The translations under genes were made by a program, and so were the position numbers. From positions 67,634,580-67,698,579 of the forward strand of contig NC_085138.1 of the NCBI RefSeq assembly GCF_035046485.1: a stretch of 64,000 nucleotides of DNA. Reading direction: 5' to 3'. This document shows positions 11,641 to 22,300 of this stretch, in pieces. Each line of letters starts with the position of its first letter. The first letter of the stretch is position 1. The DNA is from Aedes albopictus (Eukaryota; Arthropoda; Insecta; Diptera; Culicidae). The notes under the pieces were generated by a model, which was not told the origin of the DNA, ran no database searches, and was given only the letters and a program-made list of their open reading frames with translations.

Positions 11641-12199
11641 ACGCTGCCGTTATAAGCATAGTTGTCCCATGTCACTTTTTGACGATTTTGACTTTTTTGC
11701 AACAGGCGCTCTATTTACACGTATATTTTCATATAACATCAAAAAATAACATACTTTGTTCGAAGACTCAATGAAAAGCATGTCAAGTCAAATTGTCCCA
11801 CTGTTAAATTTCTACGCATGTCTGTCCCACAACTGAAATTCTACGCATAACAGTCCCACTATAAAATTTCTACGTAAAACCGATACATTAGGCATTTTTA
11901 GTAACTTACTTCACCTAATAGCATGTTTTTTTTTTCAATACTGCATGGTATAATCTCTTCTTTTATGTTGGCATTACGCTCCAGCTGGAACGAAACTTGT
12001 TTTCCAGTTAAACAAAAACTGTTATCTCTTCGCATCTTGCAGTTTCAATCTTAATTCAAATATTTCTGCAATGTGCGTTGAGCTCATAAACCAACATATT
12101 AACTTAATTAAGAGGCTCAAATGTCGTGAAGCATGACGAAGCCGATCCAATATAATGACAAAGAGGTTGCTGAATGGAATGACTGGTATATGTGAAAAT

Positions 12200-12660
12200 T
12201 TTTAGAATTTAAGCAAGCTTGAAATATTTTGGTAAGTGAGTTGATGCGTTTCACTTTTTTATTTCAATATGTTATCCCAATAATATGATTGAATTAGTGT
12301 GTCGGTAAGTGAGTGGCTTAGTTATCGCCTACTTAGAAAATAAAAAGAACACCTTTGGGTTAAACCCAAATCGAAGAGGAATTGCTGGAGGTACAGAACA
12401 AGCAATCAATATATCAATTGATGAGAGATCAACCGAGTAAGTGAATTGAAGAGTAAGTGAGTGACTTGGTGAGCGAGATTTTATAAGTTTGTGGGTTGAT
12501 TTGTAAATGAGTAAGATGATAAGCGAGTGCTTTGATAAGTGAGTTGGTTTATTAATGGGTGATGGGTAAGTGAGTGACTGTTTTGAATGATTGTGTTAAT
12601 GAGTTATTACTTGATAAACAAGTGACCTAGACGCTCAGAGACTTGATGAGTAAATAAATT
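12200..12660 (+). repeat. TAAGTGAGT degenerate array (left arm)
   Basis: Many irregularly spaced copies of (A/G)TAAGTGAGT and variants. The inverse motif ACTCACTTA fills 14,320-14,590, so the two form opposing arms of the 3.6-kb foldback. Confidence 0.7.
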
Positions 12661-12913
12661 CTTGAGTAAACTGTTGTTAGTAAGTTGTGTCGTAGATAAG
12701 CGGCTTTCTGTGTACATATATATAAAATAAATGATAGAGCCCAAAAGCATTATATTCTTAATATTGTATTTGTATTGAAAGTGAACAAAGTACCGTAACT
12801 GCATTTTTTTCGAATAGAATGAATATAGAACCGTACCATTACCAACGGCATTCTGACCCTTCATATTCAAATAAAGATTCATGAAGCATAAAGCCTCTAA
12901 TGGCAAATAACTA

Positions 12914-13031
12914 GGGTAATTTTCCAATTGTTGCACGACTAAAAACTCGCCTATTGTTGCACACTCCATTTTATTCTTATGAGGTGTGCAATAATTGGCG
13001 AATTTTTAGCCATGCAATTGGAAAATTACCC
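12914..13031. mobile_element. 118-bp TA-flanked MITE
   Basis: Inverted ends GGGTAATTTTCCAATTG, with TA at 12912-12913 and 13032-13033. It is nested in the 3.6-kb foldback. Confidence 0.8.
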
Positions 13032-13358
13032 TACCAATCTTTGCTGGGGTTCCTATTCATATGACACATACAAGCAGAGGAAAGCATGGTATAGAATGTT
13101 TTGAAAACTTCAGCTGTTGTATTTCTAAACATATTTTATTTCAATGATACTTCTTGTCATTTAAAATTAATACAAAAGCTTAATCAGTTGTATGCTTTGT
13201 TGGTCATTAGGCAAAATAGGCCATTAGGCGGAAAAGGTCATGAAGCCGAAAAAATCATTAGGCCGAATAGGTAATTGGGCTGAAAAGGACGTTAGGGCCG
13301 AATAATTCAGGTATAGAACAAGGTCGTTTCGCCAAAATCCGGCCAAAATACCATTTGG

Positions 13359-13800
13359 GCCTAAAGACCTTTTCGGCCTAAAGACCTTTTCGGCCTAAAG
13401 ACCTTTTCGGCCTAAAGACCTTTTCGGCCTAAAGACCTTTTCGGCCTAAAGACCTTTTCGGCCTAAAGACCTTTTCGGCCTAAAGACCTTTTCGGCCTAA
13501 AGACCTTTTCGGCCTAAAGACCTTTTCGGCCTAAAGACCTTTTCGGCCTAAAGACCTTTTCGGCCTAAAGACCTTTTCGGCCTAAAGACCTTTTCGGCCT
13601 AAAGACCTTTTCGGCCTAAAGACCTTTTCGGCCTAAAGACCTTTTTGGCCTAAAGACCTTTTCGGCCTAAAGATCTTTTCGGCCTAAAGACCTTTTCGGC
13701 CTAAAGACCTTTTCGGCCTAAAGACCTTTTCGGCCTAAAGACCTTTTCGGCCTAAAGACCTTTTCGGCCTAAAGACCTTTTCGGCATAAAAACCTTTTCG
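13359..13800 (+). repeat. 17-bp tandem array, about 26 copies
   Basis: The unit TTTTCGGCCTAAAGACC repeats almost perfectly, with a few single-base variants (for example TTTTTGG and GATC). It is flanked by diverged related motifs: inverted before it (13,200-13,320) and in the same orientation after it (13,800-14,030). Confidence 0.95.
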
Positions 13801-14149
13801 ACTTCATGACCTTTTCGGCCTAATGACCAATCCGGTTTAATGACGTTTTTGGCCTAATGACTTATTCGGCCATATAAATACTTTGATGTAACAATATTTT
13901 GCGGTCACGTCACAAGACGTTTTTCCGACCAAACGATATGTCGGCCTGGCGACCTTTTCGACCTAACAACATTTTCGGCCCAATGACCTTTCCGACCTTA
14001 TAACGTTTTTGGCCAAACGTTCTAATCGCTTATTTCGATAATACTGTATATATTTCGACGTAAACTGCGATGGAAGAGCTATTTAAGTAAAAAAAAAATG
14101 AATCCATTTACGTAATGAATACATTTAAATATCCCCGACTTATTTCTTG

Positions 14150-14307
14150 ATTGGAGATTTGAGTGTACGACACCCAGTGGCCCAATGAAGAATTATTCTT
14201 CGTTTGATGGAAAGTTTCCTCAGACTGGAGTGAGAATCGAAGTCACACTACGTGGATATCAATACGCCTAAATGGCTGGTGCTGCTAACCGCACAACCAC
14301 GAAATCC
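14150..14307 (-). mobile_element. tRNA-derived SINE copy
   Basis: On the minus strand a box-A-like GTGGTTGTGCGGTTAGC is followed about 55 bases later by a box-B-like ACTTCGATTCTC, then a non-tRNA body. This spacing fits a tRNA-type internal promoter. It lies inside the 3.6-kb foldback. The family differs from the Feilai-like copies. Confidence 0.6.
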
Positions 14308-14319
14308 ATTCTTTATACC

Positions 14320-14590
14320 TCTCTTACTAACTCACTAATTCACTCCTACGGAACAGATCTCACATACTCATAAACCAACAAACTCACTTACTCATCATGT
14401 CACTCACTAACTCATTTACTTATTATCCCACACACACTCACTAAATTAACGGGGCAACACTCTGTAAGCTGTAACTTTCCTAATTCGTAACTGACTCACT
14501 CACCAACTCACTTACTTGGAGTACCTCACATTCATCCTCGCATCAATTCACTAATCAACTTCTTATTCACCAACTCACTCACCTAGTTTC
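14320..14590 (-). repeat. ACTCACTTA degenerate array (right arm)
   Basis: Inverse counterpart of the array at 12,200-12,660: repeated ACTCACT(T/A)A variants. Confidence 0.7.
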
Positions 14591-14596
14591 AACTTA

Positions 14597-14767
14597 AGCC
14601 TTCAGTACACGCTTTGCCAAGTGTTTAAACTTTTCCGCACGCATTAACCAACATCAAAGCAAACGCTTGACATTTCCTATGTTTTGTCTATGTTGCGACC
14701 GCTGTTGGCCTGCTGGGTGATGCGTGCGGAAACATTTGCACACTTGGTAAAGCGTGTACTGAAGGCT
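14597..14767. mobile_element. 171-bp MITE, TTA duplication
   Basis: Inverted ends AGCCTTCAGTACACGCTTT over about 50 bp. TTA flanks it at 14594-14596 and 14768-14770. A TTA duplication fits PIF/Harbinger, but the ends are not diagnostic. Confidence 0.75.
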
Positions 14768-15500
14768 TTACCCGATTATGAAGAAAGTGCTAAAATGTGA
14801 TGTCACTCTTATGTTGTCTTTCGGCTCCGTTTTGCCTCGAGACATTTGAGCCTTATGCATGAGAGTCTTATAATGTTATAAGAGAAGCTAACATAGTTTG
14901 TTATTAAAAAAATATAACAAAACAAGTACAGAACAGACCACATTGAGCGTGAAAAGAGACGACTAATTATCGTGGGACTGATATGCGTAGAAATTTATCC
15001 AACATGACCACATTTCTAGGCATAACAGTCCCACTAATCATTTTTTTGTTAAAAACGCTATATTTTTAAAAATATTTGATTGGAAATACTTCAGGCATGA
15101 AAATATAAGCAATTTCTAACGATACTATGAAAAATTAAATCCGATTTGTTGCACCATTTGGCCAAAAACCATGAAAAACCTGTTTGAAACTTCAATCACG
15201 ATTTTCTCAGTTTCAAGTTTTTCAACATGGGACAACTATGCGTAGAACGGCAGTACGGTGGGCGGGTCACGTCATCAGGAAGTCGGACAGCAACCCGACT
15301 AAAAAGGTTCTCTAGAGTCATCCGACCGGTACAAGAAGACGTGGAGCGCAGCGAGCTAGATGGGTCGATCAAGTGGAGAACGATCTGTGGACCCTACGCA
15401 GAGTGCGGAACTGGAGACAAACAGCCATGGACCGAGTGGAATGGAGACGGCTACTATGTACAGCAGAGGCCACCCCGGCTTTAGCCTGATCGGTAAGTAA

Positions 15501-16060
15501 GTAGGGGGTTCCAAGCGAAGTTCCAGGGAGTCTCAGGAGTGTTTTAGGGGGTCTCAGTGTCATTTCAGGAGTTTTCAGGGAGTTGCATGGGGTTGTAGGG
15601 GCGTGTCAGATAGTCTAAGGATCGTTTCAGGGGTTCATAGGAGTCTCAACAAGGACTTCAGGGGTCTCTTGGAAGTGTTTGGGGTTTTCAGAGGATTCCA
15701 GAGGGATAATAAGATAAGTCCAGGGGGAGCGCAGCGAGCTAGGTGGGTCGACCAAGTAGAGGACGATCTGCGGACCGTACGCAGAGTGCGGAACTGGAGA
15801 CAAACAGCCATGGACCGAGTGGAATGGAGGCGGCTACTATGTACAGCAGAGGCCACCCCGGCCTTAGCCTGACCGGTAAGGTAAGGTAAGCAGGGGAAGT
15901 TCCATGAGGGCGCAGGGGGCTCCCAGGAGGGCTCAGGGGCGTTGCAAAGGTTCCAGACTTATTCCTGGAAGTTTCAGTGGATTACAGGGGAATTTAAGAG
16001 ATTCTCAGGAAGTTTGAGGGAGATCTCAAGAAGCCTCATGGGTGCTTCAGAGGGACGAGA
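15501..16060 (+). repeat. G-rich degenerate minisatellite
   Basis: Irregular repeats of the type TTCAGGGGGTCTCAGGAG, with a loose period of 15-20 bp. The array is interrupted by the RTE fragment at 15726-15885 and then resumes. Confidence 0.65.
15726..15885 (+). mobile_element. RTE 3' fragment, severely 5'-truncated
   Basis: The last 160 bp of the same RTE family as copies B and C. It still reads in frame through ARWVDQVEDDL to the stop after EATPALA, followed by GGTAAGGTAAGGTAAG. This copy shows the undamaged C-terminus that copy C has lost through a small deletion. Confidence 0.9.
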
Positions 16061-16298
16061 GCCATCTGAATGGCCAAAATTTGGTCTACGTGGTTTATAA
16101 GTCTCACGATAACTATACGCCAAATAGACCGTCACCTTAGTTTGAGAACCACTAACCCAACTAACATTTTTAGCGCTATAAGCTTCAGTCATTTGCTTTC
16201 TGTTGTGTAACAATCGAGTTGAAGCAGTCAACGCTGAATAATAGGGAAGCTTTGTCATATATAAACCATAAGCTAATACACGGCTGCAAAACAAGCAC
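16061..16298. other. No gene; MITE scrap
   Basis: Contains TCTACGTGGTTTATAAG (about 16,083-16,100), one end of the MITE family at 38,806. Nothing else is recognised. Confidence 0.4.
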
Positions 16299-16306
16299 CA
16301 TACAGC

Positions 16307-18969
16307 CAGTGTTGCGAAATGAGCGAGTACTCACACAACTAGTCAAACTCACGAGTGAGTATGAGCAGTACACCTTAAACTCACCGTGAGTATTACTCAC
16401 ATTTGAGTAAGCGCTGTACAACTCACACTCACTCGTGAGTATTGACGTGCAGATACTCACTCACGAGTATGCTTTACTCATATTCATACGGTAATCTACA
16501 ATTTATCTAAAGTCTTGGAATGCTATCAAACATTAAAATGGTATGTTTTATTGGGGCGAATGTATTGAATCAGTAGACATGGTTGCTTGTCAATAATTTT
16601 ATTGTTTTTTTTTTTATTCTAGTGAATTATATCTTACTGGTAGTTCTAAGCGCTCCGTTAAGGGCGGTCCTGATGAGGTCCCCTTTGAGCCCAACAGCTC
16701 AACGTGTGGGCTTTTGTTTGAACTCAAACCTCTTGTAGACAGAGATCAATCCCCTGAAATGGCTGTCATCCACATACATATAACTGGCGTGAAGCCAAAA
16801 ATTTGGTGCAGGACGTGGTGCTGATTTGAATGGGCGGTTGCATTAAGCTGAAAACAGTGATTTTTTTCTGTTAGTGCAGGCGTGACATTCACATATAATT
16901 GAGTTCAGCGTTGTTTTAAATGGACGAAATGTATTTGCATGCTTGTGCGTCTTGTAAATTAAATAAAGAACACTAAACGCATTAAACAAATGTGTAAACG
17001 ATCGTTTCTCAAAAGCACGATAATTCGTACGACAAAGTTCGCTTCCGCACGTAGCATATTGAAAGGCAGGCTGAAATTTCGTAAACGAGCCCGTTCGAGC
17101 CGGCTTCAAGAACTAACGCTTTCTTCAGGGGGTTGGCAGAGATAGCAATTAAGAAAAAGTAATTTTACGGAATCGTGTGGTGTGCTCGATTTGACCTTGG
17201 ATTTGACAGTTCGATAGCAGCAGACCTGCTGCAAAGGCGCATATAGTGCTGAATTAATGCCATTTTAGCTGCTTATTGGTTACCTGGCTGTGAGTATTGG
17301 CCATGTTACTGGTAGTAATTTGCTCGGCAGTTTTTTTTTTTCTTTTTAGGTCCGAGGATTATATAATTATGGTGGACCAACTTTATATGAAAAAAAAACT
17401 AAGACTTGAAAAAGCTCATGGGATTCCTTCAGAATTTGTTCCTTTTTTTATTCTTCAATCACTTTACCTAATTTACAGCTCTTTTGTCCACCAGGACACT
17501 GCGTGAGCGATTCCAATTGGAAACTTTACTTGCACTTTGTACAGCTCCTAAATGTATTCTATCATAATTCTACTAGATCGAACTGGATTCCGTTGCGCTG
17601 CTTTCACTTTCTACACTATCATGGTAGAATGATGAGCACGAGGGTGTTGATGTGTGGCTCTTGTTCCTTTTCCAGTCCGATTGGGGGTCCATTATGAGTT
17701 GCCGTTAGCCAATATCCAGGTGTCCGGGTCCGTTGGAGCATATGCTCTGAAGAGGGACAGGTGCCAGCTGCTCTCGGGGGGAAGAGCAACTGACGAAAAA
17801 TTGCAAGTGCCGGGCTGGGATCGAACCCATGACCATCCACTTATGAAGTGAACGTGTAGCCACTACGCTACGGGCCCTGGCAATTTGTTCCATTTGTCAC
17901 CCATAAGTTCCAATAAAGTTTTGTTTCAATTCTATCAAGTCTAAGCACTTTTTATGAAACATCCAGCAATTTGTGCTGATAGGGCACAAAGTTGTACCGG
18001 ATTCTAGCAAAAACTTGCTTAAAAATCAACTATTCGTTTTGCTGGTTTTTGCTTTGCTGGATGCGTTTAGTGTGTAAGTTCCATGTTCGAAAGTTGAGTA
18101 TTCAAGTAAATTTACTATTTTTGTAAATTTTAACTTACAAACTGATCAAGTGTTTAGTATGAGGAAAAACGTTACTTTTCCTTACGGAATAATAGAACGG
18201 ACTATTTTTCCGCGCAGAAAAAACTACAGCTCTTTTAGATTTACAAGGGAGGCGTTACCAGTGTAAAACTTTTTTTCCTTACTTGCCTACTCAAGTAATT
18301 TTGAAGCGAAACCACTATTTGTCCATTATATGCCCTATATTTTTGCACAGTAGTGGAAACTAGCCACATGGGAAAAGACGATCAAATGTATGCAGAAAAG
18401 AAAAGTTTTTAATGTTTGGACCTAGGAGATGCTGTAATTGACCCTACCATTTTTAATTTGAAGGTAGGTAAATATATGCCAAACATCTTTACTGAATACC
18501 GTGAAGTGACCCGACGTATGCGAAAAAAGTTATACCATTGACAAAGTGTGGTGAAATATAGAGATTTCCTAATTGATGATATTACTTTGCATGCGTAGGT
18601 AAACAATAAGAGTTTTTAGCCTATGGTGCCAAAGCTCTCGAGCAGATCCACCTTTCCTCGAAAACTGTGCCTTGTATATAAATAATCACCATTGCAATAC
18701 AGAACAAACGAAAACATCATTTCAAACCAACAAAAATAACTTACTCACTAAACTCACCGAGAGTAAAATGAGTAACACACGCGTGAGTAATGACGTCATA
18801 CTCTCGCGTGAGTATTACTCACAAGTGAGTAATACTCACGCGAGAGTATGACGTCATTACTCACGCGTGAGTATACTCATACGCGAGTAACTCACAGCGT
18901 GAGCATTACTCGCAAATGAGTAAGGTGAGTGAGTATTTTTTACTCGTGAGCATGAGTTTCGCAACACTG
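16307..18969. mobile_element. hAT-like element with GTGAGT subterminal arrays
   Basis: 2,663 bp. Inverted ends CAGTGTTGCGAAA; perfect 8-bp duplications CATACAGC at 16299-16306 and 18970-18977. Both subterminal regions (16,318-16,490 and 18,745-18,960) are packed with ACTCAC and GTGAGT motifs, many arranged as local palindromes. The interior has no transposase ORF and holds a SINE. The ends and duplication fit hAT, with mobilisation in trans. Confidence 0.88.
17510..17880 (-). mobile_element. tRNA-derived SINE
   Basis: On the minus strand the head reads CCCGTAGCGTAGTGGCTAC (box A) and GGGTTCGATCCC (box B), about 35 bases apart, followed by a body shared with 4,640-4,975. This is a well-kept Pol III promoter. 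It is nested in the hAT-like element. Confidence 0.8.
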
Positions 18970-19021
18970 CATACAGCTACTAAACTCTGTTTTCAGAAAT
19001 CAATCACTTGTCACTGGGTTT

Positions 19022-19795
19022 GCCTTTACTGCACTCTATTCCAACTCCGGGAGATTTCCCGGAAGATGTGAAAACTTGAACAAATCGAATAGGAGTCCTC
19101 AGTAACAAAACAGCAGCTACTATACATACAGTACAATTCGTAATACTGACAAATCCACAAACTAGCAGCGCTTTGAAGACCGTTTTGCGATATCATTACA
19201 GCCAGAAGCTGTAATAAAGAAACTGTTGGTATACCAACACGGCTTGTCGGATGTAAACATTATTTTCAAAACAGACTAAAATCCGGATATAAAGCAACTA
19301 CACAAATACTTTACAGCTATCCATCTCTGTGCTATTCGGATTGCTTTTAGGGCTCAAATGAGAACCGCATGTTATCAAAAACTGAAAAAGCACTTTTCTC
19401 CAGAATGTCGAAAAAGCGAACAAAACCAGCGTGTCCGATTGTCATAATTGACTAAATAAACAATCGGACATTCTTATTTTCTTCGATTTGTGAATCATTT
19501 TGGGAAAAAGTGCTTTTTTTGTTCTGGAACATTTGCCATTCTCAATTGAGCCTTAATGCACTTTAAACCAACTCCGGAAGATTTATCGGAGGATGTGCAA
19601 ATTGAATAATAGTCTCAACCAATAAACCAGCTGCTTTTATACAGTATTTTTTGTAATGTTGCCAAATACACAAAACAACAGCGCTTCCTAGACGTTTAAA
19701 GAACATTCTTTCAGCTAGAAGCTGCAATGAAGAACCTGTTGGCGCAGCTACCCAGCTTGTTCAATGTAAACGTTATTGAATTTGACGTTTCACAA
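19022..19795. repeat. Two diverged direct copies of about 250 bp
   Basis: 19,022-19,275 and 19,555-19,795 share an ordered set of landmarks: CAACTCCGG(G/A)AGATTT, CAGCGCTT and AGCTGTAAT/AGCTGCAATGAAGAA. The copies have diverged substantially. A MITE lies between them. Confidence 0.6.
19350..19552. mobile_element. 203-bp MITE, TTA duplication
   Basis: Inverted ends GGGCTCAAATGAGAA and GGCTCAATTGAGAA with TTA on both sides (19347-19349, 19553-19555). Inner arms share AAAAAGTGCTTTT. PIF/Harbinger-like by duplication only. Confidence 0.65.
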
Positions 19796-19799
19796 GCTT

Positions 19800-21480
19800 T
19801 TGCAGCAAGATGAAGTTGGGTAAGGTTTCTTGTGGCACAATTATAAAGCCTTGTCTGGAGTAAAACAAAACGGGCTATTTTCTATGCTATTTATATATAG
19901 CAGTGCGGCAATGAGGACATCATCGGGACCAGTGGATGCGGAGATCGGGAGTTCGAGTCCAAGTAGTGGCAAGTACTTTAATGATTCAATTTTAAAAGCG
20001 ATAGTTCCAGTTCCACATGTATTGCGTCACGGTATCCATAACCTAATTATATTTAATTGATTTATTTGGGGATGCCGTATAACTATTATTTAACATCTGT
20101 GAAAAGACTGAAAAAGCGCCTTCTCAAGATCATATTCAGTTAGTGGTTACATAGGTGCCGAGAAAAGAGCTATGCCTTGGTAGCATAGAAGCTGCTAGCA
20201 CAGCACATACATGTGGATTAAGTTTGCCAGATTCATTGGTATAGGGCTTGCATAGAAGTTTCCGTCCATATGTACAACACAGTAACTCAGCATCAAGCCG
20301 TATTGAGGACGCTTTATTGACGTTTACATCCACAATAAATGTAAGAACTCTAAATACGGAACAAAAGATTATATTCTAATTTATTAACTGTTCGAAAAAG
20401 CTTATGTCACGGTATTTTTCAACTCTCATCAACATTTCAAATGGAGTTCCTGTTATTATACCAATAGTTCCCGTTCGTGCAAATGTGTTGTTCAATGGAA
20501 AATAATCTTTGCAAATGCCAGAACAAATCGGCGAAGATATATTCGGTAGAAGGTATGGTCCATGGGAGAGTGTCTAGAGGAATCCTCATTTAATATATGT
20601 ACACCCGATTCTTTTTTTTACACGGGTTGAGTTTTTATTGTAACTGATTACGCCCTTACTGCGCTAACCGGAGCAATCGAGTTGCGATGGGGATCTCGAT
20701 CGGGTGGCATTGTTCGAAGGAAAAAGTGAAAAATAACGCGTGTTTGGGGAGCACCTGCCCCCATGTATGATAAAAATGGATGCACACTTGGTAGCAAACA
20801 GTATTGCAGAAAATTAAAGGAGTCAAGGAGTGGTTGCGATCTTCCGACGACATGGAACTGGGTTAGATCATTCTGAGTTTTTTTCTTCATAACTGGAAGA
20901 AGTTGGGGTAATTTCGCAAATGCGTTTTCATGAGGACTCCTGGAGTTTGTAATATCTGAAAATTAATCTTGTAGCGCTGTGCTGGCCTAATATTGAAGCG
21001 ATAAAAATGTTGGAAGAAAGTGATTGCAGTTCACAACAATCATTAAGCAAATTTAAAATAATTGGTTTGATTGCCTTAACGGCTGTCGATCACAAGTAAC
21101 ACATGGAACTACTCTTAGTAAAATACATAATTACAAGCTATCTAAGCTTGAAAGATTATTCTCCGTATACTCTAAGTTCAATACTGTGGGAAACGCGCGA
21201 CTATTTCCGTGAGTCGGTCGGTTTTCTCGATAGGGAGATGGGGACGCGAATATTGAATGCGAAATCAGAAGCGCGCGATAACTTTCGTGGGAAAGTGGAT
21301 TTTCACGGTTGTGTAAACGATCACTGCAGTGACGCGTTTCATATAGAACGATCGTTGACGTATGTGCATTACGCTTACTATCGCGACCAAATAAATCATA
21401 ATTGGGATGTTTACCGTGTCGTGTATTTTCATATAACTAGTGGATCATATCACCTACCAAAGGTGGCTCCAAGATCCACA
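19800..21480. other. No gene recognised
   Basis: A 127-codon frame at 21103-21486 (+) resembles nothing. The 20-mer GTTGAGTTTTTATTGTAACT at 20,625 recurs at 21,781 in the same orientation. It may mark the two ends of one insertion or of a terminal-repeat element, but no further matching sequence follows it. Confidence 0.35.
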
Positions 21481-21800
21481 CCTTAACCTACCCTACTAAC
21501 AAATATTCCTTCCCGAGAAAACTGTGGGGATGCTGTGGATTCCACGGTTTCTAGTAACAACGGTTGTCGAACTAACATTCCTTCCCCTTTCCCGATGACC
21601 GTAAGGACGTGGCCGGCGCTGTTATTGACTTTAAAATATTGAACTCTCGAATTGTGCACATTGAGAGTGTGTAGCTAGAGTCCCAAGCACAATTCATTGG
21701 ATCTCTGTACAACTTCGATTGTTCTGGTCAATCACGGAGTAGCAACTACAATGTGTACGGTTATCTTTGCTTTACTCTACGTTGAGTTTTTATTGTAACT
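21481..21800 (+). repeat. Dispersed repeat, LTR-like, copy 2
   Basis: Plus-strand counterpart of 1556-1820. It shares GATGACCGTAAGGACGTGGC and GGTCAATCACGGAGTAGC with the same spacing, and AACATTCCTTCCC upstream. Confidence 0.55.
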
Positions 21801-22159
21801 CAGTCAATTTTGCGCTGCCACCTTAGTTTCAGCTTACAGTGGATGAGCTTCTGATATTCAAACGCAGGATGCCAGAACGGAACCTGGCTTCCAGGAGTTG
21901 CAAGAAATGGATCAGCCAAAGTAGAATTTGTAATCGTTTATGGACACTTGAAACAACACTCGATTCACAACTCGAATATATCATTTGGTTTTGCACATTT
22001 TTATTCTAAAATATATAAGAAAATCTTTTGAAGCAACCGATAATTACAATCATGTATTTTTTCTCCTTACAGGTAAACCATCAAATAATAAACAATTTAT
22101 TGGGACATAAGAAGAAGGTGTCAAATCGTGTTTGAAGTGGTGAGTATTTCCCTTGGGAT

Positions 22160-22300
22160 TTCCATATTGCCGAAGCAATGTGCATGTAGGTAACAGGATA
22201 AAGCTAACGGATAACGGGTTCAATTCCCTGGTCTAGAATGAAGCTACTGGAACTTAAGGGTAATTTGCTTGACTTCGCGCCAACGACAAGAAAAAGAAAA
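22160..22300 (+). mobile_element. Possible tRNA-derived SINE
   Basis: Box-B-like CGGGTTCAATTCCC and a body ending in an AAGAAAAAGAAAATAATAAG tail. Box A is degenerate. Confidence 0.5.

Larger units (their letters stand above)
11644..15253. mobile_element. 3.6-kb foldback with 4-bp TSD
   Basis: Inserted in RTE copy B with TACG duplicated at 11640-11643 and 15254-15257. The ends are inverted: CTGCCGTTATAAGCATAGTT and CTGCCGTTCTACGCATAGTT. Behind them come GTCCCACT-type subterminal motifs, then TAAGTGAGT-rich arms pointing at each other (12.2-12.66 kb and 14.32-14.59 kb). At the core are GGCCTAA/TTAGGCC-rich arms and a 17-bp tandem array. No transposase ORF is seen. A 231-bp element at 33304-33534 has related ends and also a 4-bp duplication. 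Confidence 0.85.
7258..15500 (+). mobile_element. RTE-clade retrotransposon copy B (mosaic)
   Basis: One 5'-truncated RTE copy now in five pieces: 7258-7300, 7966-8065, 10308-10351, 10459-11643 and 15254-15500. Each piece continues the previous one when compared with copy C. The exception is about 110 bp lost between the first two. The gaps are insertions listed separately. The 3' end is a short GGTAAGTAAG-type repeat rather than poly(A), as usual in RTE. The copy is inactive. Confidence 0.88.

Noticed and set aside
13359..13800. CRISPR-like array
   Set aside because: The 17-bp units are contiguous with no unique spacers, and the context is a eukaryotic transposon.
19905..19980. tRNA-like SINE head
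   Set aside because: A box-B-like GAGTTCGAGTCC is present, but there is no convincing box A or body.
21103..21486. 127-codon open frame
   Set aside because: No recognisable family. It runs into a dispersed repeat.
20625..21800. LTR element bounded by the 20-mer GTTGAGTTTTTATTGTAACT
   Set aside because: Only 20 bases match and the sequence diverges immediately on both sides. No LTR termini or domains were found.
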